From positions 558,001-622,000 of the forward strand of contig JAPFBL010000069.1 of assembly GCA_026182355.1 (NCBI GenBank): 64,000 bases of DNA, given 5' to 3'. Numbering within the stretch: position 1 is the stretch's first letter; each line of letters opens with the position of its first letter. The stretch is from Hermatobates lingyangjiaoensis. Its lineage: Eukaryota; Arthropoda; Insecta; Hemiptera; Hermatobatidae. Below are positions 43,300 through 55,479 of this stretch, in pieces. The notes beneath the pieces are model-generated. The model was not told the origin of the DNA, did not search any database, and worked only from the letters and a program-made list of their open reading frames with translations. Both the position numbers and the translations under genes were made by a program.

Positions 43300-43530
43300 A
43301 TATATATATATATTCTATGTTTTGTTATTGAGGGCTAGGTCAAATAAAAGAAAATAAACTCCTTCCTAGGCCGACGTTTCGATGTATTTGTACATCATCT
43401 TCAGGGCTAAAATTAGAGTAAGAACTATAATACATTACCAAAACAATCTACAACTCACATAGAGAACTAACACAAATTTTTGAGACCAACAGATACATAC
43501 AAAAGGTTATTTTATAATCAGAGTTGTTGA
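43300..43530 (-). repeat. (TA)n and Penelope-type terminal unit
   Basis: A short TA run (43300-43313) abuts a unit with a strong hammerhead-like motif and the phrase GGGCTAGGTCAAATAAAAG. Confidence 0.55.
43362..43411 (-). ncRNA. Hammerhead-like motif, strong stem II
   Basis: GCC before CTGAAGA (43404-43398), T, stem II GATGTA-CAAA-TACATC (6 perfect pairs), GAAA (43380-43377), ACGT palindromic stem III, C as cleavage base, then GGC pairing with GCC. Complete apart from the extra T before stem II. Confidence 0.58.
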
Positions 43531-44544
43531 GTACACATCTATTTCAAAGTATCAGACAAAAGGGAATTAATTTTACCTTGGAAAGTGTGCTAATGGTTAT
43601 AAGTTATATTGGTTATAGTGTGCTCATGTAACTTAAATAATAAAGTTTTTATTATTTAGGTTACACTTTATTAATAACACTTCTTAAATAACACTTTTGC
43701 AAGCTGTGTTTAACATCGTAATAATAATGTTGACTTCCATCATAAATAATGGTGACATTATCTGGAAGAGGCGGACATCTTTGAATGTATTCTATTTATA
43801 TTTATTTAAATTTAAATATGGTTTAATAATAAGGTTATAGCCACATTAAAATAAATTAACTCATTATCTATGAGTTTGACAACGCTTTAACTGTGAGTTC
43901 GATATTACTTCTATATGGTAGCCACATTAAAATAAAACGAAATCTGATTGTTCAGTTGATTGTTAACAAGTTTGATATTACACTTTTTTACTGTAAACTT
44001 GAGTGTGTGCCACTCCAGATTTTATTATTTGTATCAAATAATACTATTAAGGCTTTATATGGTTTATTTATTAAGGATATTTTATGGTTTATCGGTTAGT
44101 GTGATTACAAAAGATTCCTGATTTCAATGTAATAAATTTGTAAACTAAGTTTATATGAAATGAAAAAAACCAAAATGATTTTTTAGTCTTTAAAAAGATT
44201 TAGTGACATCAAAGATAGTTTTTAATTGACAATTGAAAAAAACAGTGAATGGAGGGAAGTTCTCGTGAAGGTTATTGTAGTTTATTAGTTGCAATCATAC
44301 TATCTTTTCTAAAGGGTTTCAGTGTGATCAAAGCATATATATGAATATCACCTATAAAAGACAAGCTTCCAACATAAAGAAGTCATACTAATGTTAAAAG
44401 AATATAATGAACAAGTTATCAAGTTTTTTGATTGGTCTTTGCTGAAGAATTATAATTGATAAGCATTGATGAATAACAAAAAAACAATAGGAAAACAAAA
44501 TCGTTTCAAGTTAAAGAAATACAACGCTTGTATATTTAAATATT

Positions 44545-44617
<73 letters not shown>

Positions 44618-45567
44618 CACCCAGCAGTACCCCTTCTGGTTGGAAGTTTATTAAATAGTTTAAAAACATGTGTCACACTGAGTATAACATGTTATAATAT
44701 TCTACTATATTAACTATAACAATTTGTGTGTGTGTGTGTGTACGTCCAATTTTTCTTCACTATAATTAGATCTATTATAATTTATGTATGTTACAAACAC
44801 TTACTAATTTAGACTATCTAAAAATGGATTAATATAGATTTGAAAACTGCCACAGATTTAAAAAAAGTTATCTTTGAATAAATTGAAAGCGCTTGGTAAG
44901 AATGCTTTATTTCTTTTCAATATTAATAACACGTTATACACTGATTTGTTTTTCAGAACATCTGTTGTTAAATATATTCATACGGGTGACGTTTTTCCCC
45001 AATATTAAATTTAGCTTTCACTTCTAAATACGTCATACAGAGATAAAATTTCATATAAATCTTAAAAACATCTGCCAGAAACATATTTTAATACTATTCC
45101 AGATATCTTATATTCAATATGATAAGAAATATTTTCCAAGATCTTCAATCGAGATTGCAAAGGACAAAAATAATTTTTTTTTTAATTAACCTAGCATGTT
45201 GAAATTAAAATTACGTACTATTGAAAGGTGTATATTCATTTATTATATTACGATATGTATAGTAAAGAAATAAAATATTATTGAAACTTTTAAAAATTTA
45301 TTACAGAATTAACAACAGTAATAAACTTAAATATTAAGATATCAAAAAATGATTTCAATGATAATCGCTCATTAAAAAGAAAATACGGTTTTTTATCAAT
45401 GGGCTTAATATGCACCCAATTTATTTTTTCCTTTTTATATTTAGCTATATTTTAAAAGGAATGAGATTTCCAAGTAAGATTAAAATTAGTTTATACGTGA
45501 TCATCAAACAAAAATATGGTACCTGGTAGGTTGATGTGGTAGACTTTACATCAGTTCGTAATTGTGT
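43531..45567. other. No gene; GT microsatellites
   Basis: (GT)n at 44548-44613 and 44724-44742. The remainder is AT-rich with nothing recognised. Confidence 0.6.
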
Positions 45568-45581
45568 GGTATTTACCCCAG

Positions 45582-45836
45582 GTAAGTTTGTACCGGAGGT
45601 TTAACTGTCGTTTTGTTGCTTTTCGCCCCTGGTATAATTGCGTGAATTAGTTAGATAATATTGGTCTAATGCGTGACGTAGAATCGTGGTCCCCGCCTCC
45701 GTGAGATCAACCTTGGACACCCCAAGTTTGGGTGGCTAAACTTGGAGGTAACAAAAGGGCAACACGTTAAATCGTCGGCCTGATTTGATCTTTAGGTGTT
45801 ATGGCCGAAAGGCTAGGGAGCACAGCGATCAAAACA
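45582..45836 (-). mobile_element. Second SINE-like family, copy 3, with 14-bp target duplication
   Basis: GGTATTTACCCCAG flanks it exactly at 45568-45581 and 45837-45850. The - strand starts TGTTTTGATCGCTGTGCTCC then CTAGCCTTTCGGCC and AAAGATCAA, loosely like the 5' end of U2 snRNA (ATCGCT, GGCCTTTTGGC, AAGATCAA), followed by TTTAACGTG and CACGGAGGCGGGGACCACGA. It is inserted in a Penelope-type block that also occurs at 20.2 and 51.5 kb. Confidence 0.7.
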
Positions 45837-45984
45837 GGTATTTACCCCAGTATGAATTCAAATATTGTTGTTTGTTGATATCAGATTTAAAGAAGGGAAG
45901 TTATTGTGAAGTTTAGGTTAGCTAATCAAAATAAAAAGAATAAATTGAAGATAGAAACATCAAGTCTACACACAAAGACTTTTA

Positions 45985-46032
45985 TACAACGTCGACTCGT
46001 TTCAAACACTTATGTTCATCCTCAGGTTATAT
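45985..46032 (-). ncRNA. Hammerhead-like motif
   Basis: CTGAGGA (46025-46019), T, stem II GAACA-TAAG-TGTTT (5 pairs, one wobble), GAAA (46003-46000). Stem III ACGAGT is not self-complementary. A decayed inverted partner lies at 46105-46165 (TTCAGGA ... GTTTGAAACAC). Confidence 0.45.
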
Positions 46033-46169
46033 CCATATATAAGATACAATATTGTTATATAATGTAGTATATTTCAGTATAATATATGATATTTTCAATA
46101 TTGCAGATGTAACGTAACTATTCAGGATAAGCACTAAGTGTTTGAAACACATTGACGTATAAAATCTTT

Positions 46170-47535
46170 TGTGTGGGGACTTTGTGTTTCTTTCCCTCAT
46201 CCTAATCATGAGTAAATAAAGGATTGTACAGCTCGTAAGTCCATGAGTTTTAAAGTTATAGTTTTGTTTTTCTTTTACCATAATATTATTTCTATATCCG
46301 GCCCAGTCAACTTAAAACACCTCCTGGCATTATTTCCAACAACACCAGCTTTCAAGCACTATATTGAAATTTATATTTTATGATGACCAGCAGTATACTG
46401 AGGAGAATATTTACATAAAAATATCGTTAAACGGGTAATACACTAAGGAAGTCACTCTAAACAGACCAGGGAGAATCCCTCTTGAGGGGAATTTCAGGTT
46501 TTCAAGGGAGTATTGAGGTCAAAGCAAGTTGATGACTTCTGGCTGCCTTTATAAAGTTTTCAAGTTGGAGTGTTTGAGTCAAGATTTTTTGAGTAACAAA
46601 GTTCTGATATAGATTCAGTTCAATATTTGTTTTTTTCCACACATAAATGTTGTTTGCTATCTGTCAAAAGGAAACAGCGAGTATTTCACGTCAGAGTTGA
46701 GTTCAAGGCTACGTTAAGATAAAATGTTTTGCCTGGCAGAAAGATGAAAGATGAAATTATGAAAAATAAATCAAGTCTTTTCTTTTTTGATAAATAATGA
46801 TGATAGATAAATAAAGTAAATCTTCAAAGAAATACAATGTTTAAAAAAAATAGTGCATGGTTTTCTTAATGAAGAACTTGAAAACTGAAAGAAATGAAAG
46901 ATGCAAAATAGTAGCAATATTTGAAAAAACGTCATTCGCTTTCATTTGCAAAAACAAGATTTTGGAGCATTTATGACTACAGAAAAATTAATATCAGCCG
47001 ATATTTTCCTCAACATGCTGATGATTATTTCAGTTTGATGAGTTTTTGATTTTTCTTGGTAAGAGGTTTATTAGATAAGAAATCAAATATCAATCACAGA
47101 GTTTTGGACCCTGGTGTACGATTTCTACCTAAAAGTGGAAGAAAGAGCAATCTATAATTTTAAAATGTGAAGAAATTTTGCGAGTCAGTTTACCAACCTC
47201 ATGGTATATTAAAACTAATCAATATAAATGAAGGATCAACATTAGAGAATTCCATGCGTAGTGACCTTTCAAATAGTTATATTCTCCCACAACTTGAAAA
47301 AAAACAGTCACGGGTCCTCTACAGAACTATTTGTTTATTTTATAGCTTTTTTGATCTGTTATATAGTTTACATTTTTTTCAGTTTTATAGATTTACGAAT
47401 ATCTTTAATTTGTGTTTAGTTGCTAAAATTATGAATAAAAATAATCCAAGTAAAGTTGAAAATATATACACCTTTACTTATACGGAAAGAATAGCAGGAT
47501 TTTATTGTATTATCTACAAGTTATTTAGAATAAGG
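46170..47535. other. No gene seen
   Basis: A 126-codon open stretch at 47167-47547 has no family signature and runs into a SINE; I take it as chance. Confidence 0.5.
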
Positions 47536-47536
47536 G

Positions 47537-47895
47537 GGCCAGGTTAGCTCAATGGTTAACGTGCTCGCCTCTGAACTGATAGGACCGGGGTTCGATCCCC
47601 ACCTGGCCTCCGATTTATTCATGCGTAAGGTGAATAAATCTGAGCTCGCCGTCCCTCGGAGAAGACGTTAAACCTTTTTTGATTCATTACCATGCACCTT
47701 TCAGCCTTCCGGCCATAAGAAGACGTTAAACCCTCGGTTCCGAGCCTGTACGATATCAGGTACTCATTAAAGATCCCTACTCCAAACACACTTCTGTTAG
47801 GCAAAATTTAGGACTTCATTGTATGGTATCACAAAGGGCCAATGCTACCTACGTGTGTTCCCATGTGAGACTACCGCTGCAACCTAACCCAACCT
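47537..47895 (+). mobile_element. tRNA-derived SINE, best copy
   Basis: The first 74 bases fold like a tRNA: GCCAGGT pairs with ACCTGGC (7 of 7), A box TTAGCTCAATGG, B box GGTTCGATCCC. Then CGATTTATTCATGCGTAAGG, a GACGTTAAACC block present twice, GTTCCGAGCCTGTACGATAT, and a tail. Pol III promoter boxes are intact. The body makes it a SINE, not a tRNA gene. Confidence 0.88.
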
Positions 47896-48711
47896 ATTTC
47901 GAATGAGTAAAGTTTTGATAACAGGTGGAGGGGAGAAAGTTATCCTACCAAATGATGCAAAAAGGTCGTGGCAGCACATTTTTTGCACATGGCAAAACAC
48001 AACATTAGAACTACTGCTCTGAGGTCAGGTAAAGCAATCAGCTCTATTTAGTTCTTTAAAAAACAATACAGTATTTCTCATACACGTTTTTGTAAAACAC
48101 AGTATGACATACTTACAAGATTTTATCAATAATTTTAATTCGTGATTAGTATTATTATTATTATGATTATTATTATTATTATTACTTTTTGAGTTTGCTC
48201 TGAACCCTGAAATGCCGATAAGTAATTCTAAGATTCCAGTAAGATAAATTATTTCTATGACTGATTATGTTTTTCGTACTAAGAAAAGGGTCACAAAACT
48301 TAATTATGACTGTAATTTTTTTTCCCAAGGAAGATGAAAAGTTTTCAACACGCCATCTCTGAGGGAGGATCTAAAACTGTTGAATCTGAGCTGGTATGAT
48401 GTCTTTATGATACAGTTAAAGATCCTTTTTTAATAAACTTGAGTAAGATGAAAGTTAGGACTCGCGAAGAAAAATCAGCTTGGTGGTGCGGCTTGCCTAT
48501 AGCAAGAATAGGTGCTAAATAATAAATAAGAAGCACATTCCGTCAATATAGAACCATTAAGGTGAACACTTATAAGTGTGAGCTTGGAAACAAAGTATGG
48601 TAAAATTACATATCTGATCTCTACGGAAACATTAATGAGTATCTTCGTAAAAGGACAGCCGAGAAAGAAATTACGTCTAACAGCCATGTGCTGACTGAAC
48701 AATGATAAACT

Positions 48712-49015
48712 TAGGTTAGGTTGTAGTGGCTCTTTCACAAGAGAACACACATACAGGCTCTTTGTGCTAACAAACAACGAACATTCTACATTGGAATCTT
48801 AAATCCCAAATATATTTAGAGTAGGGATCATTAACGATAACATATCATCTGTCCAGGTTCAGGACCGACGAATTAACGTCCTCTTCGAAAGATAACGTGC
48901 TCAGATATCTTTTTCATCTTCCGTATGAATAAAATTGAGGGTCAGAGTCAATATGGAACCCCAGGTAGAATCAAACAGTCCAGAGGCGAGTACGTTATCC
49001 TTTTGGCTACCTACT
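48712..49015 (-). mobile_element. tRNA-derived SINE
   Basis: Full-length but diverged. The - strand has GTTTGATTCTACCTGGGGTT (B box region), GAGGACGTTAATTCGTCGGT, and ATTCCAATGTAGAATGTTCG. Confidence 0.72.
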
Positions 49016-50828
49016 AATGATAAAACAGGACTTTAAAGTTACCCTTTAAATGTTGAATAATAATGGATTTGACAGAGAGTTTGCATAAAGGTATGGTGCA
49101 CATTAAGCAAGAGGTGTCCATGCAATTCAGGAATCCCTCTATCATGAGACAAAGATCACACCATAAATGTGCCCCCTTTGATCCACATCATATCATACTA
49201 ATAGACGAATTGTTGCAATAAACCGAAATACTCATCCAATGGATACCACTTTATAATAAATTATAACATTTTAAATAATTTTTTGCAAAAGTATATTTAA
49301 ACTTTAATGTTTTATTACCATGGAAGTTAAAGTTCAACTCACTGTGACCGATATTTTATTACACCTCTATCTCATAACACATGATGATAATTTTTATTAG
49401 CATTGAAATATTAAAATTAGTCACCATTACTGCTGCTAAAATTCAACCAAGACACGTTTTATTTGCTAGTCTCTTCCTAATTTTAAAGCATTTCTTCCTG
49501 GTAATTGATCATTATTTATTTTGTTCGATAATTATTATTACAGCTCATTACATTCATACATATGTAATCAATCTGTAAGGAAGTATCGAGTCTAAGAAAC
49601 TTCATCAGGGCAGGGGACTCTGACATAACAATCAGCAATATCCAAAAGAATATTACCTTTAAAACTTAATATATACAAAACTAAACATTGTGAAAAATGT
49701 TAGAAAGAATTATAACATTTGCTTAGTTATTGACTTGAACTGCTTAGAATCCTGTGAACTGAACTATGAGTTTCTTTGGCTAACTCAGTAGACAACTCTC
49801 TTACATTATCTATACTATTGTCATCTACTAAAGAAAAACGTTAACACTTAATGTAGTTCATTTCCTGAGATATAAACTTAGTGCTGACAGTTGACTTTCA
49901 ATGATTACACATAATTAAATGACTAGGGGACCTTGATTGGCTTATTTATTAATTTGCATACAACAACAAACAAACTTTTACAATACCAGGGGTTTTTTTA
50001 TTATTTTATTAGATTCACACATTTGATATCGTTTTTGATTGATTTTCTCTGCTAAGGATGCCGCAAACTCTAAAAAAAAAACTGGGACTGCAAAAGAACG
50101 ATAAATAAAATCCTGAGAACTAAAGCTGAATGGCCACAGGGTAGTATAATAGACGCTTCCCTACCAACGAGCATTCGATTTACAAACTTTCGGGGATACG
50201 AACAGACTTGCCAATACATATATCAAATTATATAAATACGTAAAAAACATCAAAACGCTGTAAGTTATATTTTGTATTGAGCGTTTTCTCATATCGATAA
50301 AGCCATTGCAAGCTTCGAGCAGTAGGACCCAAACGTTGAGCACTGTACGAAGGTTGCAAACCAAATGAATGATGTAATAAAGTAATACCGCATCATTTAC
50401 GATGAAAAAAAAACGAAAACCGTTCAATTGTCGGAAAAAAAAAGGTCTTTTGGTTCAATTCCCCTAAACTAATGCTGTTTAGAATTATTGTATTCAGTGT
50501 GTTATATTTTACTTCTCTCTCTCTCTCTCTCTCTCTGTATCCACATTTTTGTAAAGCATATTTTTTTTTACTATGTAGTGTTGTTTAAACGCAATAGAAA
50601 CCCATATAGGTTAATTGTATAAGCCCTACAATTAAATTTTACTATAAAAAATGTCTTGTAAGACTTACGAACAAATTCAGATAACGAACGACTGTCCGGA
50701 ACGTATCCCGTTCGTAAGTTGGGGAGCGTCTGTACAAGAGATATCGCGCCTTCGGAGATGTACCTCAGAGGCTCGTATGAAGAACATCATCAGTAAACAC
50801 TAACCAATGAACACCAAATACACATTTT
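49016..50828. other. No gene seen
   Basis: AT-rich; (CT)n at 50514-50536. Short open frames have no recognisable motif. Confidence 0.5.
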
Positions 50829-50829
50829 T

Positions 50830-50850
50830 TACTTTACTATAAGTAAAGTA
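50830..50850 (-). repeat. Recurrent 21-bp hairpin
   Basis: Inverted copy of the hairpin at 5843 and 34267 (TACTTTAC-loop-GTAAAGTA). It probably marks a transposon end. Confidence 0.6.
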
Positions 50851-50924
50851 TTTTTTCTTGTTTAAACTGATTCTCTAGCGGGTGATAACGTCAGCTGTTT
50901 ACTGGATATTTGTCTGTTCGGTGA

Positions 50925-51162
50925 TTCTACAGATTCTAAATTGGGAGTCCTAAATATTGCTTAACTCAAGTTTATTTCGAGTAAGAATCTTTAACGAATA
51001 CCTTACATCGTACAGGCTCGGGACTGACAGCTTAACGTCCTCTCAAAGGGATGACGTATTTAGATTTATTCACTTAAAAATAAATCCAGGGTCAGGTGGG
51101 AATCGAACCCCAGACTTACTAGTTCAAAGGCGAGTATGCTAACCACTGAGCTAACCTGCCCC
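50925..51162 (-). mobile_element. tRNA-derived SINE
   Basis: The - strand starts GGCAGGTTAGCTCAGTGGTT with intact A box, B box GGTTCGATTCCC, then a shortened body with GAGAGGACGTTAAGCTGTCA and tail. A C-run adjoins its head. Confidence 0.85.
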
Positions 51163-51287
51163 CCCTCCCCATTACACATACTAGTAATGAAAATGATAAT
51201 TGGGTAAAACATGATTGAGTCAGTGGTAGGTAAACAAAGTGTAACATAATGTATGACTAATAAGTAATGATGTATGACTAACTAAAG

Positions 51288-51532
51288 CTGAGGTAAAATG
51301 GATAAACCAACAAAAGTCTCCACACAAATGAAGTTTTATTCAACGCGTTTTGAACACTTTGTGTTCATCATCAGGAAGACACTATAATACAAATTATATC
51401 TAATTTGTTACAAAAATTAGATATAATTTGTATTATAGTGTCTTCCTGATGATGAACACAAAGTGTTCGAAACGCGTTGAATAAAACTTCATTTGTGTGG
51501 AGACTTTTGTTGGTTTATCCATTTTACCTCAG
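51288..51532. repeat. 118-bp inverted pair of hammerhead-bearing units
   Basis: Arms 51288-51405 and 51415-51532 match at 117 of 118 positions around a 9-base loop. The single difference, T at 51351 against G at 51469, falls on the first G of the ribozyme GAAA box. The right flank AATGAGTAAATACCACACAA is shared, inverted, with 20.2 kb. Confidence 0.95.
51438..51487 (+). ncRNA. Hammerhead-like motif, intact arm
   Basis: CTTC before CTGATGA (51446-51452), T, stem II GAACAC-AAA-GTGTTC (6 perfect pairs), GAAA (51469-51472), ACGCGT palindromic stem III (51472-51477), T as cleavage base, GAA pairing with TTC. The left arm has AAAA in place of GAAA. Confidence 0.58.
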
Positions 51533-51579
51533 AATGAGTAAATACCACACAATTACGGATTGCACAACTAATGACTAAC

Positions 51580-53765
51580 TAAAGGTAGAAAAGAGAGGTT
51601 TATGTCAAAAACTAACAACGCGTTTCAAACTCTTTGCCTTCTTCTTCGAGTTAACACCTAAAAAAAACCTTATATATCTGTAAACATTTATAAAATCAGA
51701 ATGAATTACTTAAAAATTGAATAGTTTTCATATTTTAGTGAAGTTCATGTTAAATTAAGCCACTTTTCATTCAATTTTTCCTTGTTAAAGACTTCAGTAG
51801 TGTTATTCAAACCAATGTGAAAAGTTGAACCAGTGGGTTCTATTCTTTGTTCATGAGTATCAATGTTTTTTTTTTAAGTAATCTATTACAACATATGCCT
51901 GTTACGCAGAAGATGCGTAGTTGTATATTTGATAATAAAGATGTTAAAAAAAAAGTGTTGTTCACCATTCAATTAAATGTATTCTATTTTCAAATAATTC
52001 ATTCTTATGTTATTAAAACTCATAAATATGTATATTTTTTAGATGTAAATCTAAAGAAGAATATTAAGTGTTGGAAACGCGATGTTAGTTTTTAACATCT
52101 AGCTGTTTTGTGTGCAAACTTAATTTCTTTTTGAAATTCCCTATTAAACTATACTAAATGTTTAATATATTTTTTAAATTTTCTTAAAACGAAATTAAAA
52201 AAAAATCTACACTACTATACAAACTACACTATACCATCTCACATGAGAGAATGGAAAATGAAGTAAATAATATTGCTAATTGATAATGCGAGAGCTCCGT
52301 GTATTGAATGCTCCGGTAAGGAAATATTCCTTAAGAAGTTAAATCAAAAACATCTTTTACAAAAGATTTACTCAAGTATTTCACTTTTATGTTGTTAGGA
52401 GTTTCAAGTAAACGGAGTAAGGAATATAAATCCTGTAAAAATAACCGATTTATTCAAGAGCAGAGGGTTATTTTTATATCTTTATTTTTAAGTAAAGCTT
52501 ATTATACAGTATTTATTATGAAGTAGAAACTGATTGTATATATTTCAATATACACTATAAATAAGTTCATTGATTAGTATTTCAATTTAAGTTTTAGTTT
52601 TATAGGGCAAGTAGATTTAATTATAATTCACTATGTTGAGGAAATTCACTAATATCTTGGATGAGAGGTTCATTATACTACACCCACCGAGTTAATAATA
52701 ACAATAAAAAATACAAATACAACCAAAATATGCCAGTTCTATAGACCTGAAGTAGATATAGATGATGAGATTTTACGTATAAAATATTTTTTTTCATTTT
52801 CATTTTTTTTCCTAATATTTGGAAACTCAGGCAAATTATCTATCTAAAATATTAAAATATTGCATTGATCAAGAATTTTTAAAATATTTCTAATCCAGTC
52901 GTATTCATTAACATTTAAACATAGGAAGTGTAATGCTGAGTATTTTCCTTTAATATTAGGTTTGGGTTATTAAATTTATGTTTTTTTTTTTATAATATTC
53001 AAAGTAAACTAAATTAGAAGAAAAATATATAATTTTCGGTTCTTTATTATAATTTTTCATATCCCTCTTTTATCATAAAAAAAATTAATTTCGTCTATTA
53101 AAAAAAAAACATCTTTTGTTTCCCTTCAAAACTTAAGATTTGCTTTATAACACAATTACACAAGTCCACTAAAAAATTATTTCCTAATACCAAACTATAA
53201 GACTGAATTAATTATACTTTGTTGTAAAATAAACAATTAATTTCTCGTATTTACGTGTTTTATATAATTTTTGAAATTCTGGTTTTACTTTGCTTTCCTA
53301 CAACAGTCGTACATCAGTGTTTAAAAAACAATACCAAACCATCCTCCTTCATTATCTTGTCACATTTTATAGAGGATGTATCAATTTTTCGACGACTCCA
53401 TGTAATAAAATCTTAATTACCTGTCCAGAATTAGTTCAGGTTATTAAAAATGCATTTGGATTTAAATTATCCTAATTCAAAGAGTAATATATAACCTAAC
53501 TGTCAGAATTTTATTAATTAAGATTGAAAATAATTCTTTTTTTCAACCCAACATATTTTGTTTCTTAGTTAAAAATTCTGATCCAAGAATAATATTTTAA
53601 ATTGTAAATAACTTTTGATTATAATGATATGTTAAATTAAGAAATGTTTTCCTCTTGTTTTCGTTGATTTAGCAGAAAAATAAATGATAAATCATTTATC
53701 AGTTAATAATAATTCTGATGTTATCATTCACTGCACTCTTTTTCATTTATGTCTCTATATTTATC
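51580..53765. other. No gene; two decayed hammerhead-like units
   Basis: 51610-51655 (- strand: TCGAAGA ... GAAACGCGTTG) and 52050-52080 (+ strand: CTAAAGA ... GAAACGCG) have one damaged core box each. The rest is AT-rich. Confidence 0.5.
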
Positions 53766-53767
53766 GA

Positions 53768-54190
53768 CCTAAGTTACTTGAGTTACTTAAAGTTACTTAG
53801 GATAGCTACTGAGTTACTTAAAGTTGCTTAGGCCACTTGAGTTACGTAAAGTTACTTAGGCCAGTTACTTGTATTACTTAAAGTTACTTAGGATAGCTAC
53901 TGAGTTACTTAAAGTTGCTTAGGCCACTTGAGTTACGTAAAGTTACTTAGGCCAGTTACTTGTATTACTTAAAGTTACTTACGATAGCTACTGAGTTATT
54001 TAAAGTTGCTTAGGCCACTTGAGTTACGTAAAGTTACTTAGGCCAGTTACTTGTATTACTTAAAGTTACTTAGGCTAGCTACTGAGTTACTTAAAGTTAC
54101 TTAGGTTTAGTTACTTTAGTTATAATATCTTGTAACGAAAATATTACTTAGGTTAGTTACTTTAGTTATAATATCTTGTAACGAAAATAT
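53768..54190. repeat. 91-bp tandem repeat built from GTTACTTA words
   Basis: GATAGCTACTGAGTTACTTA recurs at 53801, 53892 and 53983 (period 91). Each unit is itself made of GTTACTTAAAGTTACTTAGG-type words of about 20-30 bp. At the right, TTACTTTAGTTATAATATCT is duplicated with a 49-bp step. Confidence 0.93.
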
Positions 54191-54930
54191 AATTGCGATA
54201 AAAATGGTTTTTAAACTGTTTGGTTAATATAAATTTCTCCTTAGCGCTCTACAAATATAGAAGGAAAAGAAGAAAATTTTCAGATGTTCACATTTTTTGG
54301 AGATCTTTAGAGTTTAGATGAAAAGTCCATAAAAAGATAAAAAAAAAAATAAATGCATAATTGACTCTGTGTTTCCAGATGATCTCTAGAATACTCTTTT
54401 TTGTAAAATATTTTGAAGTTATTGTTTTAGATGATTCATCGCCTATAACTTTTACAGATTAAGAAGTAAGCTCAATCTATAAACTCCTTGATATAGCTTT
54501 CGAGTTGTTAAAAACGATACCTATTTAGTTTCTTGTTAGTGCATACACAGGATGTATAATCTAGTAAACTGCAAAAAAGTGCCAAAAAAGGCAACTTATT
54601 ATATTTTTTAATATAATATGTAACTTCTTAAATTACATAAGAACTAATTTATCGGCATATTTTTATGCTAAAACTCGTCCAGTAAACATTTTAAAGTTAA
54701 GTTTACTTATTTAGGTATTACTATAGTGTAAATGGACGAAAAAATAGATATCTAATTTTTATATTTGTAGGTGACTGTATTTGTTTTTGTTTGATGGGAA
54801 ATCCTGTATAGGTTGTCCATTAGAGGGGATATTAAGTTTTTTGTTGCACGCCTGTAAAATGCCAGCAAAACTGTAAAGATCTCTACTTTGATATATATTA
54901 TTAAAGATATTGTTTTCATGACCACAATTA
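54191..54930. other. No feature seen
   Basis: AT-rich, nothing recognised. Confidence 0.5.
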
Positions 54931-54932
54931 CT

Positions 54933-55360
54933 AATAAATACTTTTCTTCTTCTCGGAATTTGGTCAGGGTTAATTATTTGAAATCACCTTTTTGCCAACG
55001 TTTCGTCTTTATTTTAAGTCATCCTCAGGGTTAGAACCCAAAAACAATGGACATTTATCTTATCTACATCACACTCATAATAAAAATTCAAAAATCTTAC
55101 TTACTTAAGGCTATCTTCTACCACCGAACCAACAAACCAGTTATAAGATAATTGATTTGTTGGTTCGGTAGTAGAAGCTAGCTTTGATTAAAAGATTTTT
55201 TAATTTTTATGATGAATGTGATGTAGATAAGATAAATGTCTATGTTTTTTGGGTTTTAGCCCTGAGGATGACTTAAAATAAAGACGAAACGTTGACAAAG
55301 AGGTGATTTCAAATAATTAACTCTGACCAAATTCCGAGAAGAAGAAAAGTATTTATTTAT
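54933..55360. repeat. Inverted pair of hammerhead-bearing units (~205 bp arms)
   Basis: Arms 54933-55139 and 55157-55360. Each carries CTGAGGA (55028-55022 on -, 55262-55268 on +), a GACTT-AAAATA-AAGAC stem with one mismatch, GAAA and ACGT stem III with T as cleavage base. Both arms share the same stem II mismatch, so it predates the inversion. Confidence 0.85.
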
Positions 55361-55479
55361 ATTATTAAAGAAAATATTAATATTTCTAAATAACATTAAT
55401 AACTGTTTTAACTTTTTTAAAATAAAATTAAAAAATATGTTATTAGAATGATAGAATCAATTCTGATTTCCTACCAGTA

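Noticed and set aside
47167..47547. 126-codon open stretch on the + strand
   Set aside because: Low-complexity aromatic-rich translation that runs into a SINE; no motif.
47537..47610. Functional tRNA gene
   Set aside because: The cloverleaf-like head is followed by the same body and tail as eight other dispersed copies, so it is a SINE head.
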